Positions 35,516 to 53,168 of a stretch of 64,000 nucleotides of DNA are shown one piece after another. Source of the DNA: Isoetes taiwanensis (lineage: Eukaryota > Streptophyta > Lycopodiopsida > Isoetales > Isoetaceae); NCBI GenBank assembly GCA_021234155.1, contig JAJEKV010000071.1:3410483-3474482 (forward strand), read 5' to 3'. Numbering within the stretch: position 1 is the stretch's first letter; each line of letters opens with the position of its first letter. The notes beneath the pieces are model-generated. The model did no database searches. It was not told the DNA's origin and worked only from the letters and a program-made list of their open reading frames with translations. The translations under genes were made by a program, and so were the position numbers.

Positions 35516-35760
35516 TGTATCTTCTTCTAAAGAAGACGGGCTTGACTTGTGGCAACTGGCAGTTCTGAATCCCCTTACCGGTTATGATCTGTGAAGGAAA
35601 TTTGCAGAATGGTACCAAAACAGTGCATGAACTATTACAATCAAATGCATGAACTTGGAGCAGATAGAGAAGGTGCTTTGATATTAATACATGGGCAGTT
35701 TGCAGGCAAAAAATCTCTGATGTATCTTCTTCTAAAGGAGACGGGCTTGACAAGTCACTC
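35516..35760 (+). pseudogene. F-box-associated fragment, unit 3 (internally deleted)
   Basis: The repeat start (cttcttctaaagaagacgggcttgac...) leads to aatccccttaccggtt and then jumps to the unit 3' part (atgatctgtgaaggaaatttgcag), a deletion of several hundred bases. A final copy of the atgggcagtttgcaggc lead-in follows at 35692. Confidence 0.7.
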
Positions 35761-36258
35761 ATGAATAATAGGGCAGAGGCATATTATATTATAATCCAGC
35801 CACTATCACGCATGGAAATGTTGGATTAGAGGGTCTATTCTGTAATTGTATTATCTCATTTATGGTGATTACTTACAATTCTATTGCTTCTCTTTAGAGA
35901 AATTTTACTGTGAGTATTTGCAATATTTTTTTCCTACTACCTCCATATGGTTCTAGCTTTGCATATTCTGCCCGACCTAAATTTGAACAATGAGACTAGT
36001 GATGGCTTCTAGTAAGTTGCTATTTTCAATAACTCAATAAATTTCTAAATAAAATGCTTTTATAGCATATATAATTATATTACATTATGCTTTGATATTA
36101 TAGTTAGTCATGTTTCATTTCTCTATATTCCCTTTTTTTTCTTAATGCTGCATATTACATAACACATATTGCTACATGTTTTAGATGTCTTTTATATTCT
36201 CACGTCTGTTTTTTTTTTTATGGCCCGAAGGGCCAAAAATTTTTTTAGTATAATAACC

Positions 36259-36697
36259 AACACATAACTACCATTGACATTAATAAATATAACCATTGGA
36301 TCCAACACATTTAAATTAAAATCCCCCTTAAACCCCCTTTGGTTTGGGTGCATATTCACACGGGGGGTGACGTAGGGCAGCGAGAGCCCTCATAATTGTA
36401 TTTTGCACGTACGAAATCAACACCATATAGTATTCCGGTTGAAATCTTATAGTATTTTGCGAATCTTGTTATACTGTATAGCAAATCTTGTACTTGCATA
36501 CCCCACAAACGAGGAACTTTACGTACGGTGTAGATTAAGGAATAAGGGGCGAATATGCCAATCCGACAGCTCTCGATGCCCGGAGTCACCCCCCGTGTGA
36601 ATATGCACCCAAACCAAAGGGGGTTTAAGGGGGATTTTAATTTAAATGTGTTGGATCCAATGGTTATATTTATTAATGTCAATGGTAGTTATGTGTT
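36259..36697. mobile_element. MITE with terminal inverted repeats of over 100 bp
   Basis: The left arm from AACACATAACTACC at 36259 is almost perfectly inverted in the right arm ending GGTAGTTATGTGTT at 36697. The arms extend to about 36370 and 36586 (ending cacacggggggtgac and its inverse). The central 215 bp is unrelated AT-rich DNA. Non-coding. It sits inside the CACTA arm. Confidence 0.88.
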
Positions 36698-36699
36698 AT

Positions 36700-37030
36700 G
36701 GGGTCATTACGTTGGTCACTAATAACATAAAAAATAATGCTACAAATAAGGTTAGTACTTATGCCACATCTATTGTCACACATAGGGTCATTACGTTGGT
36801 CACTAATAGCATCAGATAGATAGACACATGGGGTCCTAACGTTGGTCAGAAATAATGCCACAAATAAGGTTAGTACTTATGCCACATCTATTGTCACACA
36901 TTTTGATCTAATTAATGTCACCTATACCATTGTACAATACATCAACTATAGTGGCACACCAATGATCGCAATGACGTTATATATGTCAACCGCAGTATCA
37001 CGAATAACAACAACAATATTATCAAATTTA
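36700..37030. repeat. CACTA subterminal repeat zone with a direct duplication
   Basis: Phrases gttggtcactaata, atgccacatctattgtcacaca and relatives recur; a unit of about 70 bp at 36710-36783 is repeated at 36838-36902. Dense gtcac/gtgac motifs match the zones at 13590-14290 and 33480-33830. Confidence 0.75.
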
Positions 37031-37048
37031 AAACTGCAATCTAGGTGC

Positions 37049-38395
37049 TTATAACTTGCGCAAATATTCAGGTGTCGGTGGCTCAGTTAGCCCTCCTCTT
37101 TTATAAATTCCTTTTACGATATCACGACAACTTGTCTTTCTTGGTGATGGTGCTGGTGATGTTCTATGTGCTCCTGTATCTTCATCAGAAGACTCATCAC
37201 TACTATCTGAATCACTTGCTGATCGAACACTGGATGAGCTACTGCTACCACTAGACGATGAGGAAGAACCATTGCTTCCACTTTGCACATCTTTCTCCCA
37301 CATCCAAAGACAATCATGAAAAAAACTAAGCTTCTAAACACAAATTTGAATGGTTTACCTTTATTGCCACTTCTTCATCTAATCCAATGATGTCCAGGTC
37401 ATCCTCTAATTCAATACTTGGTGCATTGTCTTCATCTTGCACATCGTTGTCTGCTTTATCATCCTGCATAGAGGTTAAGAAAACTAGTTAAAATAAATCA
37501 CTTAAAAATAGGGAGCAATCTCATAAAAACAATGCCAAATTAGTTCAATGCTTGCATCTATTTGATATATACACTTATTGGATAAAACAAAAACTCACTT
37601 TTTCAAGGTTGCTCTTTGGCTTGAACACACATTCATACTGAACACAAGAGAAATGTAATATAAAATTAAATAGAAAATAAACATCAATTTAATATAGAAA
37701 GCAATTCATACCCTTATATCAGAGCATTTTTGTGTCATCAACCATAATCGAAATCCACCAGCATTCTTTATCTCAAGCAGCTCCATATCGGTGGGATATC
37801 CACAATAATAATTGAACTATTTGTACAAATAAATAAGCAATCAAGACAAGTTATAGCTATTTACAAATTAACAAATAAAGACTTACGAATTGAGCTTTGA
37901 TGCCATCGTCTCCACCAGATCCAGTTGATTGCGCTTTTGTTCTTGCAGCAGCTGCCTTTTTTTTATTCTCATAGACATTTTTGCTATCTTCTTTAAACAA
38001 CTCCCAAGATTCTTCGGTTACTTCATCTGGCTTTTCCATTCTAGGATCTTCCTGCACATCTTGCCTCAAGTTATACCTATTTGACATCTTTCATTTAGTA
38101 TATGGCTTTAAAAGGTTCACTAAAATTTGAAAACATAATGCATACCTGTAATGGTTCCACTTTCTGGACAGTTTCTTCAAGACCCAACGTCTAGAAAATC
38201 CGCTGCTATACTGCTACTTCAACTCTCTAATAATATTATCCTTCTGCCATTTCTTTAATTCTGGCCACTTTTTTATGAATATCAAAACAATGAATCTTAC
38301 AAATCTCCATTGCTGTTTTCATAAATTTCTTACCGTCCTTGTTCATATGTATTTGACCTCCATCATATGTGCAAACCTGAAATTATATAGTTAAG
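37049..38395 (-). pseudogene. CACTA-associated Transposase_24-like gene
   Basis: Minus-strand exons can be followed from about 38395 down to 37049. One encodes K-K-W-P-E-L-K-K-W, R-R-W-V-L-K-K-L-S-R-K-W-N-H-Y-R, joined across an intron to Y-N-L-R-Q-D and then S-W-E-L-F-K-E-D-S-K-N-V-Y-E-N-K-K-K-A-A with a G-S-G-G-D-D end. This is the W/K-rich pattern of plant Ptta/En/Spm Transposase_24 proteins, which bind subterminal repeats. The last exon is Ser/Asp-rich and ends P-P-T-P-E-Y-L-R-K-L. An in-frame TAG lies in the first exon. Introns are short and AT-rich. The exact start is not visible. Confidence 0.65.
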
Positions 38396-38520
38396 AACCT
38401 GAATTTACAAATAAGAGTAGCCATGACCAATTTATAGTGCACTCAAGCATTACAAATTATGGCACCCCACCACGCTAAGGAAATTATTATTCGTGAGATA
38501 GAAACATAAGCGCGGCTATC

Positions 38521-38826
38521 GGCTCCCCAAACTGACTAGAGCAACCAGAAGAATTCGCTTGGGTGAATCCTCTAAGCCATAGAAGGATTCATTTGAGTGA
38601 ATCCTGAGGATTCGCTGAAGTGAATCCTTCAATCCAATCACCCTAAAAAGCCCTGCAGCAGGCCTACAAAGCGCAATCAAAGCATGCCGCATGCCTATAA
38701 ACTGACACCTACCACTAGGAGGATTCACTTGAGTGAATCCTCCAAGCCAAGGCGGACTCGCGTGTGTGAATTCTGAGAATTTGCTTGAATGAATCTCCCT
38801 TGGCTGCTCTAGTCAATTTCGGAAGC
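38521..38826. mobile_element. Foldback element with internal GGATTCACTTGAGTGAATCC palindromes
   Basis: The ends ggctccccaaactgactagagcaacc and ggctgctctagtcaatttcggaagcc are inverted copies of about 26 bp. Inside, aaggattcatttgagtgaatcc-type palindromes occur several times, one a perfect 20-bp palindrome near 38722. No coding frame of note. Confidence 0.8.
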
Positions 38827-41464
<2,638 letters not shown>

Positions 41465-41471
41465 GGCGACT

Positions 41472-42733
41472 ATGGCGAAACCTAAGAAGGAATTTGAGAG
41501 GGCCAGTGGATCGAAGAGTGGCCCTGCCACTGTAGCAGCGTGCAAGTCTGATGCAGCAAGCCCCAAGAAAAAGAATGAATTAAAAAAGCCTGGCAGATTA
41601 GCCGAAAAAGGGAAAAACAAGCATATAACTGGGTCGGATATTGAGTCTGATGCAGACTCTTTAGAGCTCGATGTTGATGTCGGAAGGCAATCTACCCCGA
41701 AAATAGGTCTGTCGGTTTCTTTGTAGGAGCAAAACACAGCGGGAACAGGAAAAATGGACGATGGGTCAGAAGGAGTGGCTATTTCGATCCCAAACGCAGC
41801 AGTTCTGGCCCCAAACACGGCACCTAGTGCATCCAAAACACTGGTCTGACAGAACCCAATGGAATGAAAACAACGACAACATTTCCTTATGGGTTCCTAA
41901 ACCCTACTGTGCCTTACCAGATGCAGCAAATAGGACAGCAGGGGCATGCTTTGGCTGGAACACAACAGGGCTGGGTCGGAATGAACGGATGGGAGAGGCA
42001 ACAGCAGGGCTCTGCATTGACAAATTCTGGACTGTTTGGGGGAGATATAGTTGTCGGGCAGCTGCTCACAGTAATGATGAAAATATTGGATTCAATGGAA
42101 TAGTCTAGGAAAGAAGCAGAGCAAGCAAGGAAGGAAGCAGCGACACTCCAGGCACAGATGCTGAAACTCTTGCAAGGTATGAACGAGTCTTTGCATTCCC
42201 TAAAGCATGAGAACTCTGAACTGAAACAACAACTAGCGAGCATTTCGGAAGCAGCACCTATCAGGAATGAACCAGCTAACCCAGAGTATAATAGCAATGA
42301 GGGTTTCCAAGAAGCAATAGATATACTGAACGAGAAAATGGAGCAGCTAGCTGACATGCATGAGAGGGAAATGAAAGCAAATAATTTCAGAATATCGGGG
42401 TTACCAGAAGAAGAGAACGAGAACACTAGTGCGGTGGTAGAAAACTTCCTGGCAGGAAATATGCAAGTACAGGTAGATATTTTGGATGCATATCGGATTG
42501 GGAAGAAGGGCGATGGAACAAGAAATATTCTGGTGAAATGTGCAAGCAAAGAGGCCAAAGTGCGGGTTATGCAGAAGCGAGCATTGCTCAAGGGCAAATA
42601 TATTTGGATCAATGACGATTTAACTAGAGCTCAATTCCAGTAAAGGAAGGAAGATATCTCAAGGATGAAAGTGGCCAGAGCAGCTGGTAAACGGGCTTAT
42701 TGGAGGGGTGGAAAGCGGTGGTAGAAGATGCAT
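41472..42733 (+). pseudogene. LINE ORF1 RNA-binding protein
   Basis: Starts M-A-K-P-K-K. It has a coiled-coil-prone middle (E-A-E-Q-A-R-K-E-A, L-N-E-K-M-E-Q-L-A-D) and an RRM-like/Transposase_22-type C-terminus: F-R-I-S-G-L-P-E-E-E, Y-R-I-G-K-K-G, L-V-K-C and L-K-G-K-Y-I-W-I-N-D-D-L-T. ORF1p packages LINE RNA. Compared with LINE 2, glutamine codons have become TAG (near 42103) and TAA (near 42641), and there is a frame change near 41840, so it is a pseudogene. Confidence 0.85.
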
Positions 42734-42739
42734 AGGAAA

Positions 42740-43690
42740 TATCGACCGCCAGGTTAGTTTGTTGGAATATAAACACTTTAAAGCATAGTAAGATCTGTAC
42801 TATAGTAGATTTGCTAAAAGACATAGATGTAATTTTCTTTTTGGAAACCTATGAACATGAAGAGAAGGGGCTCCCAGATATATATGGCTTTAAATTATTG
42901 CATTCTGTATGGAACAATAAAGGGTGGAAACTGAAAGGTACTGGAGGCATTGCTTGTTATGCTAGAAATGAAATAGCACCTGCAGTAGAAGTGTTGGCAC
43001 ATAAATCATCAGCACAATACATTCCCGGGGGGTTCACTTATAGTAAGGGGGGTATGCCATGTGCGTGCATAGGGTGATCAAAAACACCCCCGTATACGAT
43101 TTCTTGAAAGGCAAATTCGACCCCTTCCGTACAAAGTTTACCCCAAGTAGTGGCAAAAAACCCCCCTACCTCTTACGTATACGTATGGAAATGGGTCGAA
43201 AAAACCCCCCTACAAGTCACTCAGGCACATTGTATGGCACTTACAGTGAATCCCCCTTGAATACATTTGGATTGGATTGCCTGGCAGGAATGGGACAATA
43301 TATGTGGCGGGTTGCTATTTTCCACCAAGGGAGTCACCTGTTTATAACAAGGGAAATTTGGACAAGGATGACCCGTTCTTCCATTTGGAACAGGACATAT
43401 TAGCATTAAGTCTGGCAGGGGAAATTTTGCTATTAAGAGACTTTAATGGTCGCACTGGAAATCATCAGGCAGCCATGGTCAGCTCAGATGGGGAAGCAAA
43501 ATGGCTGGAAATGCTGGATAAAGATGTGATGCATTGGGATTGGGTGAATTTTGTGATGGTGTAGATATAAGGGTGCATTTAGGTAAGACCAAAATTTTAG
43601 TTTTTGGAATGAGGAAACCTGAATTTCGTTTTTGCTATAAGGGGCAAGAAATTGAAATATGCAATACATATAAGTACTTAGGGGCTCTCG
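42740..43690 (+). pseudogene. LINE ORF2 endonuclease, truncated before RT
   Basis: The APE-type endonuclease shows W-N-I-N-T-L, F-L-E-T-Y-E-H-E and a degraded (R-D-F-N-G-R-T-G for the usual G-D-F-N-G-R) metal-binding box. The G to R change at that box and the MITE inside it make it inactive. After about 43560 the sequence jumps to a K-T-K-I-L-V-F-G segment near the end of RT, so the catalytic RT core is absent. Confidence 0.8.
43024..43259. mobile_element. hAT-like MITE with 8-bp target duplication
   Basis: A 236-bp insert in LINE 1, absent from LINE 2, is flanked by AATACATT on both sides (43016-43023 and 43260-43267). Its ends cccggggggttcact and agtgaatcccccttg are imperfect inverted repeats. 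An 8-bp duplication is characteristic of hAT elements. Confidence 0.88.
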
Positions 43691-43886
43691 GCTTTTCGTA
43701 GCCAGCCTTGGGGGCACCGAAGATGTCTCGGGGCTTAAGTGATTCACCGAAGCGACGAGACCATTTGAGTCAGTAGCGGAACGTTCCGTAAATCAAGGAA
43801 GGCGTAAGACACTCCAAATTCCTGACCTAACACATTTTGAAGATGTAATGACTGTGTTCAACAGGCTCTGGTTGTCGCTAGGGTCT
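43687..43886. other. Untyped insertion of about 200 bp in LINE 1
   Basis: The LINE reading frame breaks after T-Y-K-Y-L-G and resumes at D-H-T-Y-S-W-N-R. The intervening DNA (ctcggcttttcgtagcc ... gggtctcat) is GC-richer and has no clear inverted ends or target duplication. It could be a SINE or filler DNA. Confidence 0.45.
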
Positions 43887-44275
43887 CATTGTGGATCATA
43901 CATATAGCTGGAATAGAGTGGTAGAGCAGAGGGTTGATGCAGGGCTTAAGGCTCTATATGCACTTCAAAGGAGATGTAAGAAGGCATTTCTGGTAGACTG
44001 GCAGATGAAGAGAAATCTATATGTAGTACTAGTGCAGAGTGTCATCTTATATGGATCTAAGGCATGGGGGCCGGGATTGTCACAGAATATGTGGAAAAGA
44101 GTTAAAAAGATACAGAAGAAGTTTTTCTTAACTGAATTGGGAGTTAAGATGCAGACACCATACCCTATGATGCTAGCAGAAACATGAATGATGCCCTTAG
44201 AAGCAGAAGCCTTATACCAGACGTTAAAATACATGGCCAAAGTAAATGAAATGGCAGGTTCCCTCGGTTGGCTAT

Positions 44276-45912
44276 TGTGACGTTCCAAGTATTTATACGG
44301 TATATGTATAAATATATTGACACGTCACCCAGTATAGATACGCCACCATGGGGTATGGTAACCTAGGGGGTTGACCTAAAAGGGATTAAATTAGCTATGC
44401 TAATTTAATTATTAAGGATAATAACCCAATTAATATCTAAAAAGGATAATTAAGCTAATTATGGTTTGGGAAGGCACCACCTGGCCAAACTCGATTGGCC
44501 AGCATGGTGTATACTACTTTGAACCATTAAGGTGGATCACCACCCCCATATCAACCATAATCGACCAAGAGGAGCTGAGCACCTACCTTTTGCCGAGCTG
44601 AGCGCCTACCTTTTGCCAAGCTGAGCGCCACCTTTGCCAAAGCACTTATACCTGTGTAACCAGAGCTGAGCATCAAGTCCCAGGAGGATGGAAGCACCAA
44701 CTGATAGCGGGTCCAGCAGGAATTCAGGTGGGTGATTAGTATAGCTTGAGAATTCTAGGGTAGCGCCCCGGTTGGGCACTTGTTGTGTTGTTTTGTCTGT
44801 TCTCTCTGTCTTTTACTCGTAGGAGCTAACCCTTGATTGTAAAGGTAAGTTCTCTTTATATTCTGATTCTGGTTTGGCTCTTAAAAAAAGGATGGATTGA
44901 TAGTTCTTGTATGGCATTACTCTGGAAATGGGGGAATTAAGGGGGGTTAGAGACCTCTGAGCTCATGTATGATAGTATGCTCCTAGATAGAGCCCTGTAA
45001 TTTTCCCATTAGTTGCGGCCTGTGTACAAGAGACCACCGGGTCGTAGACGCTATGGTCTGGCTTAGCACCAGAGAAGGGACACAGTGGTGAAGTGGAGGT
45101 GGGATCTTGCACGAACATAAAAGGCTCCTGAGACTCCTACAGTGGGCTAGGCCTGATAGCCGGTCACGTAGAGGGCCGGGTATGGGTCTGACACTCCCTA
45201 GGTGTAGAGGTGTGATCCGTATGGAGCATCTTGCACTTTGAGTAGATTTAGGGTGAGTAAGTTGGGTACGGATGCGGGGGTCGCTGATGCGGCACGTATT
45301 CTCTAGCTCACCCATGGAACCACTGTCACCCTGGAAGGGAACGCTTCCCTGACCTGCCTCATCGGACCGGGGCATCATGAACCCGGGTGATACCTCGAGT
45401 CCGCGTCTCCGGAAGGCTATAGCGAAGCTATAGCGTGAATCGACCCATCTGCAAAGTGTGCACAGGAGGGGCGGATGGAGTGGACAACCCTAGCCGATGT
45501 TCTATGCCAGCCAACGCCAGGTTACACCTCTGTCTGCTGATCTCTCGAGACCGAGCCGTCAGTCCATCCTCACAGGAGTCTGAACCAGGGTAGAACCTGG
45601 GGTTTGGGGTGTTTTCTCAGGTTTAGATGCATATTCTTTGCCGTTGGTACTTGGATGGATGCGCCACCCTTCGTGGTGGTTATTTATATATGATTTATGC
45701 TGTGTGCTAACCCTTGTATTCATGCTTCTGCGACGTAGGCGCCCATCGAAGGTGTGGGCCGAATGACACCTCCGTGTCCTTCACTCGAGCATCTCCACGT
45801 AGATGGCCCGGGTCAGATGGAGGGCCCTGCTCATGGTGAGATGGTTGCCATGGGAGGGGAAAGTCCCTGTATGTATACGGCAGGGAGTCGTATATATTCA
45901 GGGAGCGTCACA
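44276..45912 (+). mobile_element. Solo LTR of a chromovirus, 1637 bp
   Basis: Begins TGTGACGTTCC and ends GGGAGCGTCACA, with inverted TGTGACG/CGTCACA termini. It is flanked by GCTAT at 44271-44275 and 45913-45917. It interrupts the LINE 1 C-terminal frame and is related to the LTR at 8911-10206. No internal retrotransposon sequence is present, so it arose by recombination between two LTRs. Confidence 0.94.
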
Positions 45913-45917
45913 GCTAT

Positions 45918-46616
<699 letters not shown>

Positions 46617-46701
46617 TTCATAAATTGCAGCAGGTCTGCAACTGTGTCCTCATTTGGGTCGGATTGGGATGGTCCTTTGTTTTAACGTTATAGGGGAGAC
46701 C

Positions 46702-47811
46702 ATGGCAAATAAACAAAAAGCAAAAAAAAGGGATGGTGGGTCTGCATCAGGGAACATAAACATCAAAGGTAATGAAAAGAAAACAGGAAAAACAAAACAA
46801 ATAACCTCTGATAACAGCAGCATTAACTCTGATGCTTCATCTGACGAACTGGGTTGTGGAGAAGATTCACCTGCAGTTATACCAGGGGATTTGCCTTTTG
46901 CAAGTTCGGCGGTCCAGCACTCTATACCAGGGGATCCTCACATTACTGCTGCTCCACAAATCTCTGTTTTTGGGATCCCGGCAGCGGCTCCAATGTCTCA
47001 CTCAAATTCAGCCATAGGAGGCACGTCTTCTGGTCCTTTTGGGGAATTGATTGTGGGTCAGCTCTTGACGGTCATGATGAGGATCTTGGATTCGATGGAG
47101 CAAGCTAGAAAAGAGGCAGAGCAAGCACGAAGGGAGACAGCAGCGCAGCAAGCTCAAATGATGAAAATTCTTCAAGGTATGAATGAGTGCTTGTTCTCAC
47201 TAAAGCTGAGAATTCTGAGTTAAAGCAACAGATTGTAAACATAGCACCTCAAGGTGAGATAGAAAATCCGAACTTTAGTGCTCCACATGAACAGGGCAGG
47301 GGATTTCAGGAAGCTATAGACATACTCAATGAAAAAATGGAACACTTAAGTGAGATGCATGAGAGGGAGATTAAAGCGAACAACTTTAGAATTGCAGGAT
47401 TGCCAGAGGAAGAGAACGCGAATACCATTGAGTCCGTGCAAAATTTTATACCAGAGAATATCCAGGTGCAAGTGGATGTTTTGGAGGCATAAACGAGAAT
47501 ACCATTGAGGCCGTGCAAAATTTTATAGCAGAGAATATGCAGGTGCAAGTGAATGTTTTGGAGGCATATCGGATTGGGAGGAAAGGTGAAGGAACACGTA
47601 ATATTTTAGTGAAGTGTTCAAGTAAAGAGGTTAAAGCACGGGTCATGCAGAAGCGCTCATTGCTTAAAGGTCAACGCACTTGGATCAATGATGACCTTAC
47701 TAAAACTCAATTTGAGCAGCGGAAAAGTGACATTTTGAGAATGAAGGAAGCTAGGGCAGCAGGGAAAAGTGCGTATTGGAGAGGTGGAAGAGTGGTAATA
47801 GATGGGGCATA
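46702..47811 (+). pseudogene. LINE 2 ORF1 RNA-binding protein
   Basis: Starts M-A-N-K-Q-K-A-K-K-R. Homologous to LINE 1 ORF1 throughout, including the Q-A-R-K-E-A-E-Q-A-R coiled coil and the R-I-A-G-L-P-E-E-E ... Y-R-I-G-R-K-G ... I-N-D-D-L-T domain. A frame change lies near 47205. A direct repeat of about 81 bp (47416-47571) duplicates part of the RNA-binding domain and brings a stop. The shared TAG at 47809-47811 matches the LINE 1 terminator, so it is the true ORF1 end. Confidence 0.85.
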
Positions 47812-47819
47812 GGAAGTAT

Positions 47820-49380
47820 CGACCGCCAGGATAGTATGCTGGAATATCAACACATTGAAACATAGCAAGGTATGCACTATGTTGGATTTTTTAGTTGATG
47901 TAGATATAATTTTCTTTTTGGAAACTTGTGAGCATGAGGAGAAAGGTCTCCCAAATATTGCAGGCTTTACTTTGTTGCATTCTGTTTGGAATAAGAAAGG
48001 ATGGAATCTTAAAGGTTCTGGGGGCATCGCTTGTTATGCGAGAATTGAAATTGCGCAGACCATATTGGTGTTAAAGCATAAAGCATCCGCACAATATATT
48101 TAAATTGCGGTACCAGGCAAGTATGGTAAGATATATGTGGCAGGTTGTTATTTTCCACCAAGGGATTCTCCTGTTTATAACAAAGAAAATATAGATAAAA
48201 ACGATCCATTTTTTTATTTGGAACAGGATTCTGACTCTAAGTCTGACAGGTGAGATTTTGTTGATGGGTGACTTTAATGGTCGTACTGGGAACCATCAAG
48301 CAGCTTTGGTGAGCCCAGATGGGGAAGCAGAATGGTTAGAGATGTTAGATAATGACGAGTTAGAGATATCAGGGTGGAATAGGATTTCAGACGACAGTGT
48401 GAAATGGCCGACTCCACAAGGCCGTCATGTCTTGCATCTGTGTGGTGGTTTTGAGATGGTAATTTTCAATGGTACAGCTAGATATCCAGGTTCTGGAAAA
48501 CGAACTTGTAAAAATGCAAGTGTTGTAGACTACATCATTGCTAAGCCGTCTTTTGCTAAACATATTGTTAGTTTGACAGTTGGAGATGAAAATGAGAACT
48601 CTGATCACGTGCCTGTATCCATAGAAATAAGCGTGCAGTGTCAATATAGACAGCAGGGTGCTTCAGCTAAAGGTAAACGGATTTACTTAAAATATGATAA
48701 GGCAGAGGAGTATAGTAAAATGTGTGCGCAAAAAGTTGCATCCCTTGTTTGGCCTAATACAGTACAGGAAATGAGTGATGCAATGACTATGATTTTGACT
48801 CAATCTGCTGAAAGTTGTTTTATATCTTATCGCCAGCGACAGGGGCTACCTTGCAATGCATGGTTTGATGCGGAATGCAAGCAACAAAGGTTAAGATTTA
48901 AATTAGCACAAGGGGTGAATAAGGTACATGAAAGAAAGGTTTATATTCAAATGCTTAAAAGCAAGAAGCGGGCATATCTGCACAATAAGAATAGGAAAAT
49001 GGTGGAAGAGTTGTTGGCTGAACCTAAAAAATTTTGGAAGAGACTTAAACCTGCGCAATATAGGGCTGATGGGTTGCATGTTGAGGCTTTGATAGCACAC
49101 GTGCGGAAGCTATATAATGTACCTGGGGTTGAAGGTACGATGGTAGAAGAAGCAGAGGATGTGCTTACTTTTACTATCAATGATATACATGATGGACTTA
49201 AGAGGCTTGCTAATGGTAAAGCAGCAGATGCTTGTGGCCAGCCTTATGGCTGAAATGCTTAAATGGGCTGGAGAAGAAGTTGCAAATAAGATTGTAGATA
49301 TGTTTAATATGGCAGTGAGAGATGGGTTTCCCACGTCTTGGCAGGTGAATAGGGTTGTGCCATTGCATAAATCAGGGGAT
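47820..49380 (+). pseudogene. LINE 2 ORF2, endonuclease and RT N-terminus
   Basis: All main APE endonuclease residues are visible: C-W-N-I-N-T-L, F-L-E-T-C-E-H-E, M-G-D-F-N-G-R-T-G and N-S-D-H-V-P-V. A stop (near 48103) and a frameshift near 48235 break the frame. The following 260 residues are the linker, and the RT region starts with A-D-A-C-G and P-L-H-K-S-G-D before truncation. The endonuclease of such LINEs nicks the target DNA to prime reverse transcription. Confidence 0.86.
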
Positions 49381-49456
49381 CCGACATGCCCTTAACCAAC
49401 TGGGCAAAACTGTCTAGACGTTTATGAGTAGTCGCTTCTACCCATTTATGCCAGTG
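49381..49456. repeat. Fragment of a TRIM-family LTR
   Basis: The 76 bp ccgacatgcccttaaccaac...tatgccagtgtct closely match the inner part of the LTRs at 62685-62842 and 62997-63154. Neither LTR terminus is present. It abuts the truncated LINE 2. Confidence 0.92.
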
Positions 49457-49481
49457 TCTGTAGACGTATTAAATATATATT

Positions 49482-49725
<244 letters not shown>

Positions 49726-49925
49726 GACCTTGACCTTTGACCTTGACCTTTTTATTGTTGAACAATGAAGTTGCCTTTATAGAAGGGAGTAAAATGTTAC
49801 ATTTTCTGAATGTTAATATGTAATTTGCTTTTGAGTATATTTTCTGGTCCTATTTTTGTTGCTATCTTACAATTATTTTATTAAGATCTTGCTTCATTGG
49901 GTTTAGCAAATGCTAAGGTGTTCTA

Positions 49926-52802
<2,877 letters not shown>

Positions 52803-53168
52803 TGTTAGCCCTTTGGGCTAAACATATGTATAGGTGGCATAGGCCACATGTATTTATCATATTGCACCCCACGATCTATGGCGCAGATTTAGCCTAGATC
52901 TGTGGTAGGTGAGATGTCAGTTAGGGTTAGGGTTAGGGTTTTGCTCTACCATTTAGAGAGAGCATTTCCTCTCATTTGTTTAGGCTTTGTTCACTTTTGG
53001 TGCACCTCCTTTTGGAGCATCAATATGATTCTATTTTGTTCATTCTTTGCTTTGTTCTTATTCTTGGAGTCTCTTCCCACCTTCTTTTGTTGATTTATGA
53101 GCATTTGTGGCAGCCTTGTGGCATCCGGCAGTCATGGACAGCTGCCGCAAAGTGATACTAAGACAACA
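52803..53168 (+). repeat. Candidate 3' LTR
   Basis: Begins TGTTAGCCC after a polypurine tract and ends at AGACAACA, giving TGTT/AACA inverted termini; 366 bp. Contains three copies of gttaggg near 52920. Only one LTR is seen, so the limits are provisional. Confidence 0.45.

Larger units (their letters stand above)
33469..38400. mobile_element. CACTA (En/Spm) transposon, other end, with captured gene fragments
   Basis: A perfect terminus, CACTACAAGAGAC, starts at 33469, followed by a gtcac/gtgac-rich subterminal zone (33480-33830). Next come gene fragments (34030-35760), an inverted-repeat element (36259-36697), a second gtcac-rich zone with a direct duplication (36700-37030), and a minus-strand Transposase_24-like gene (37049-38395). 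The inner limit is not defined. Confidence 0.75.

Noticed and set aside
52918-52945. Telomere-like gttagggttagggttaggg
   Set aside because: Only three units and inside a candidate LTR; not the usual plant TTTAGGG repeat. Too short to mean a telomere remnant.
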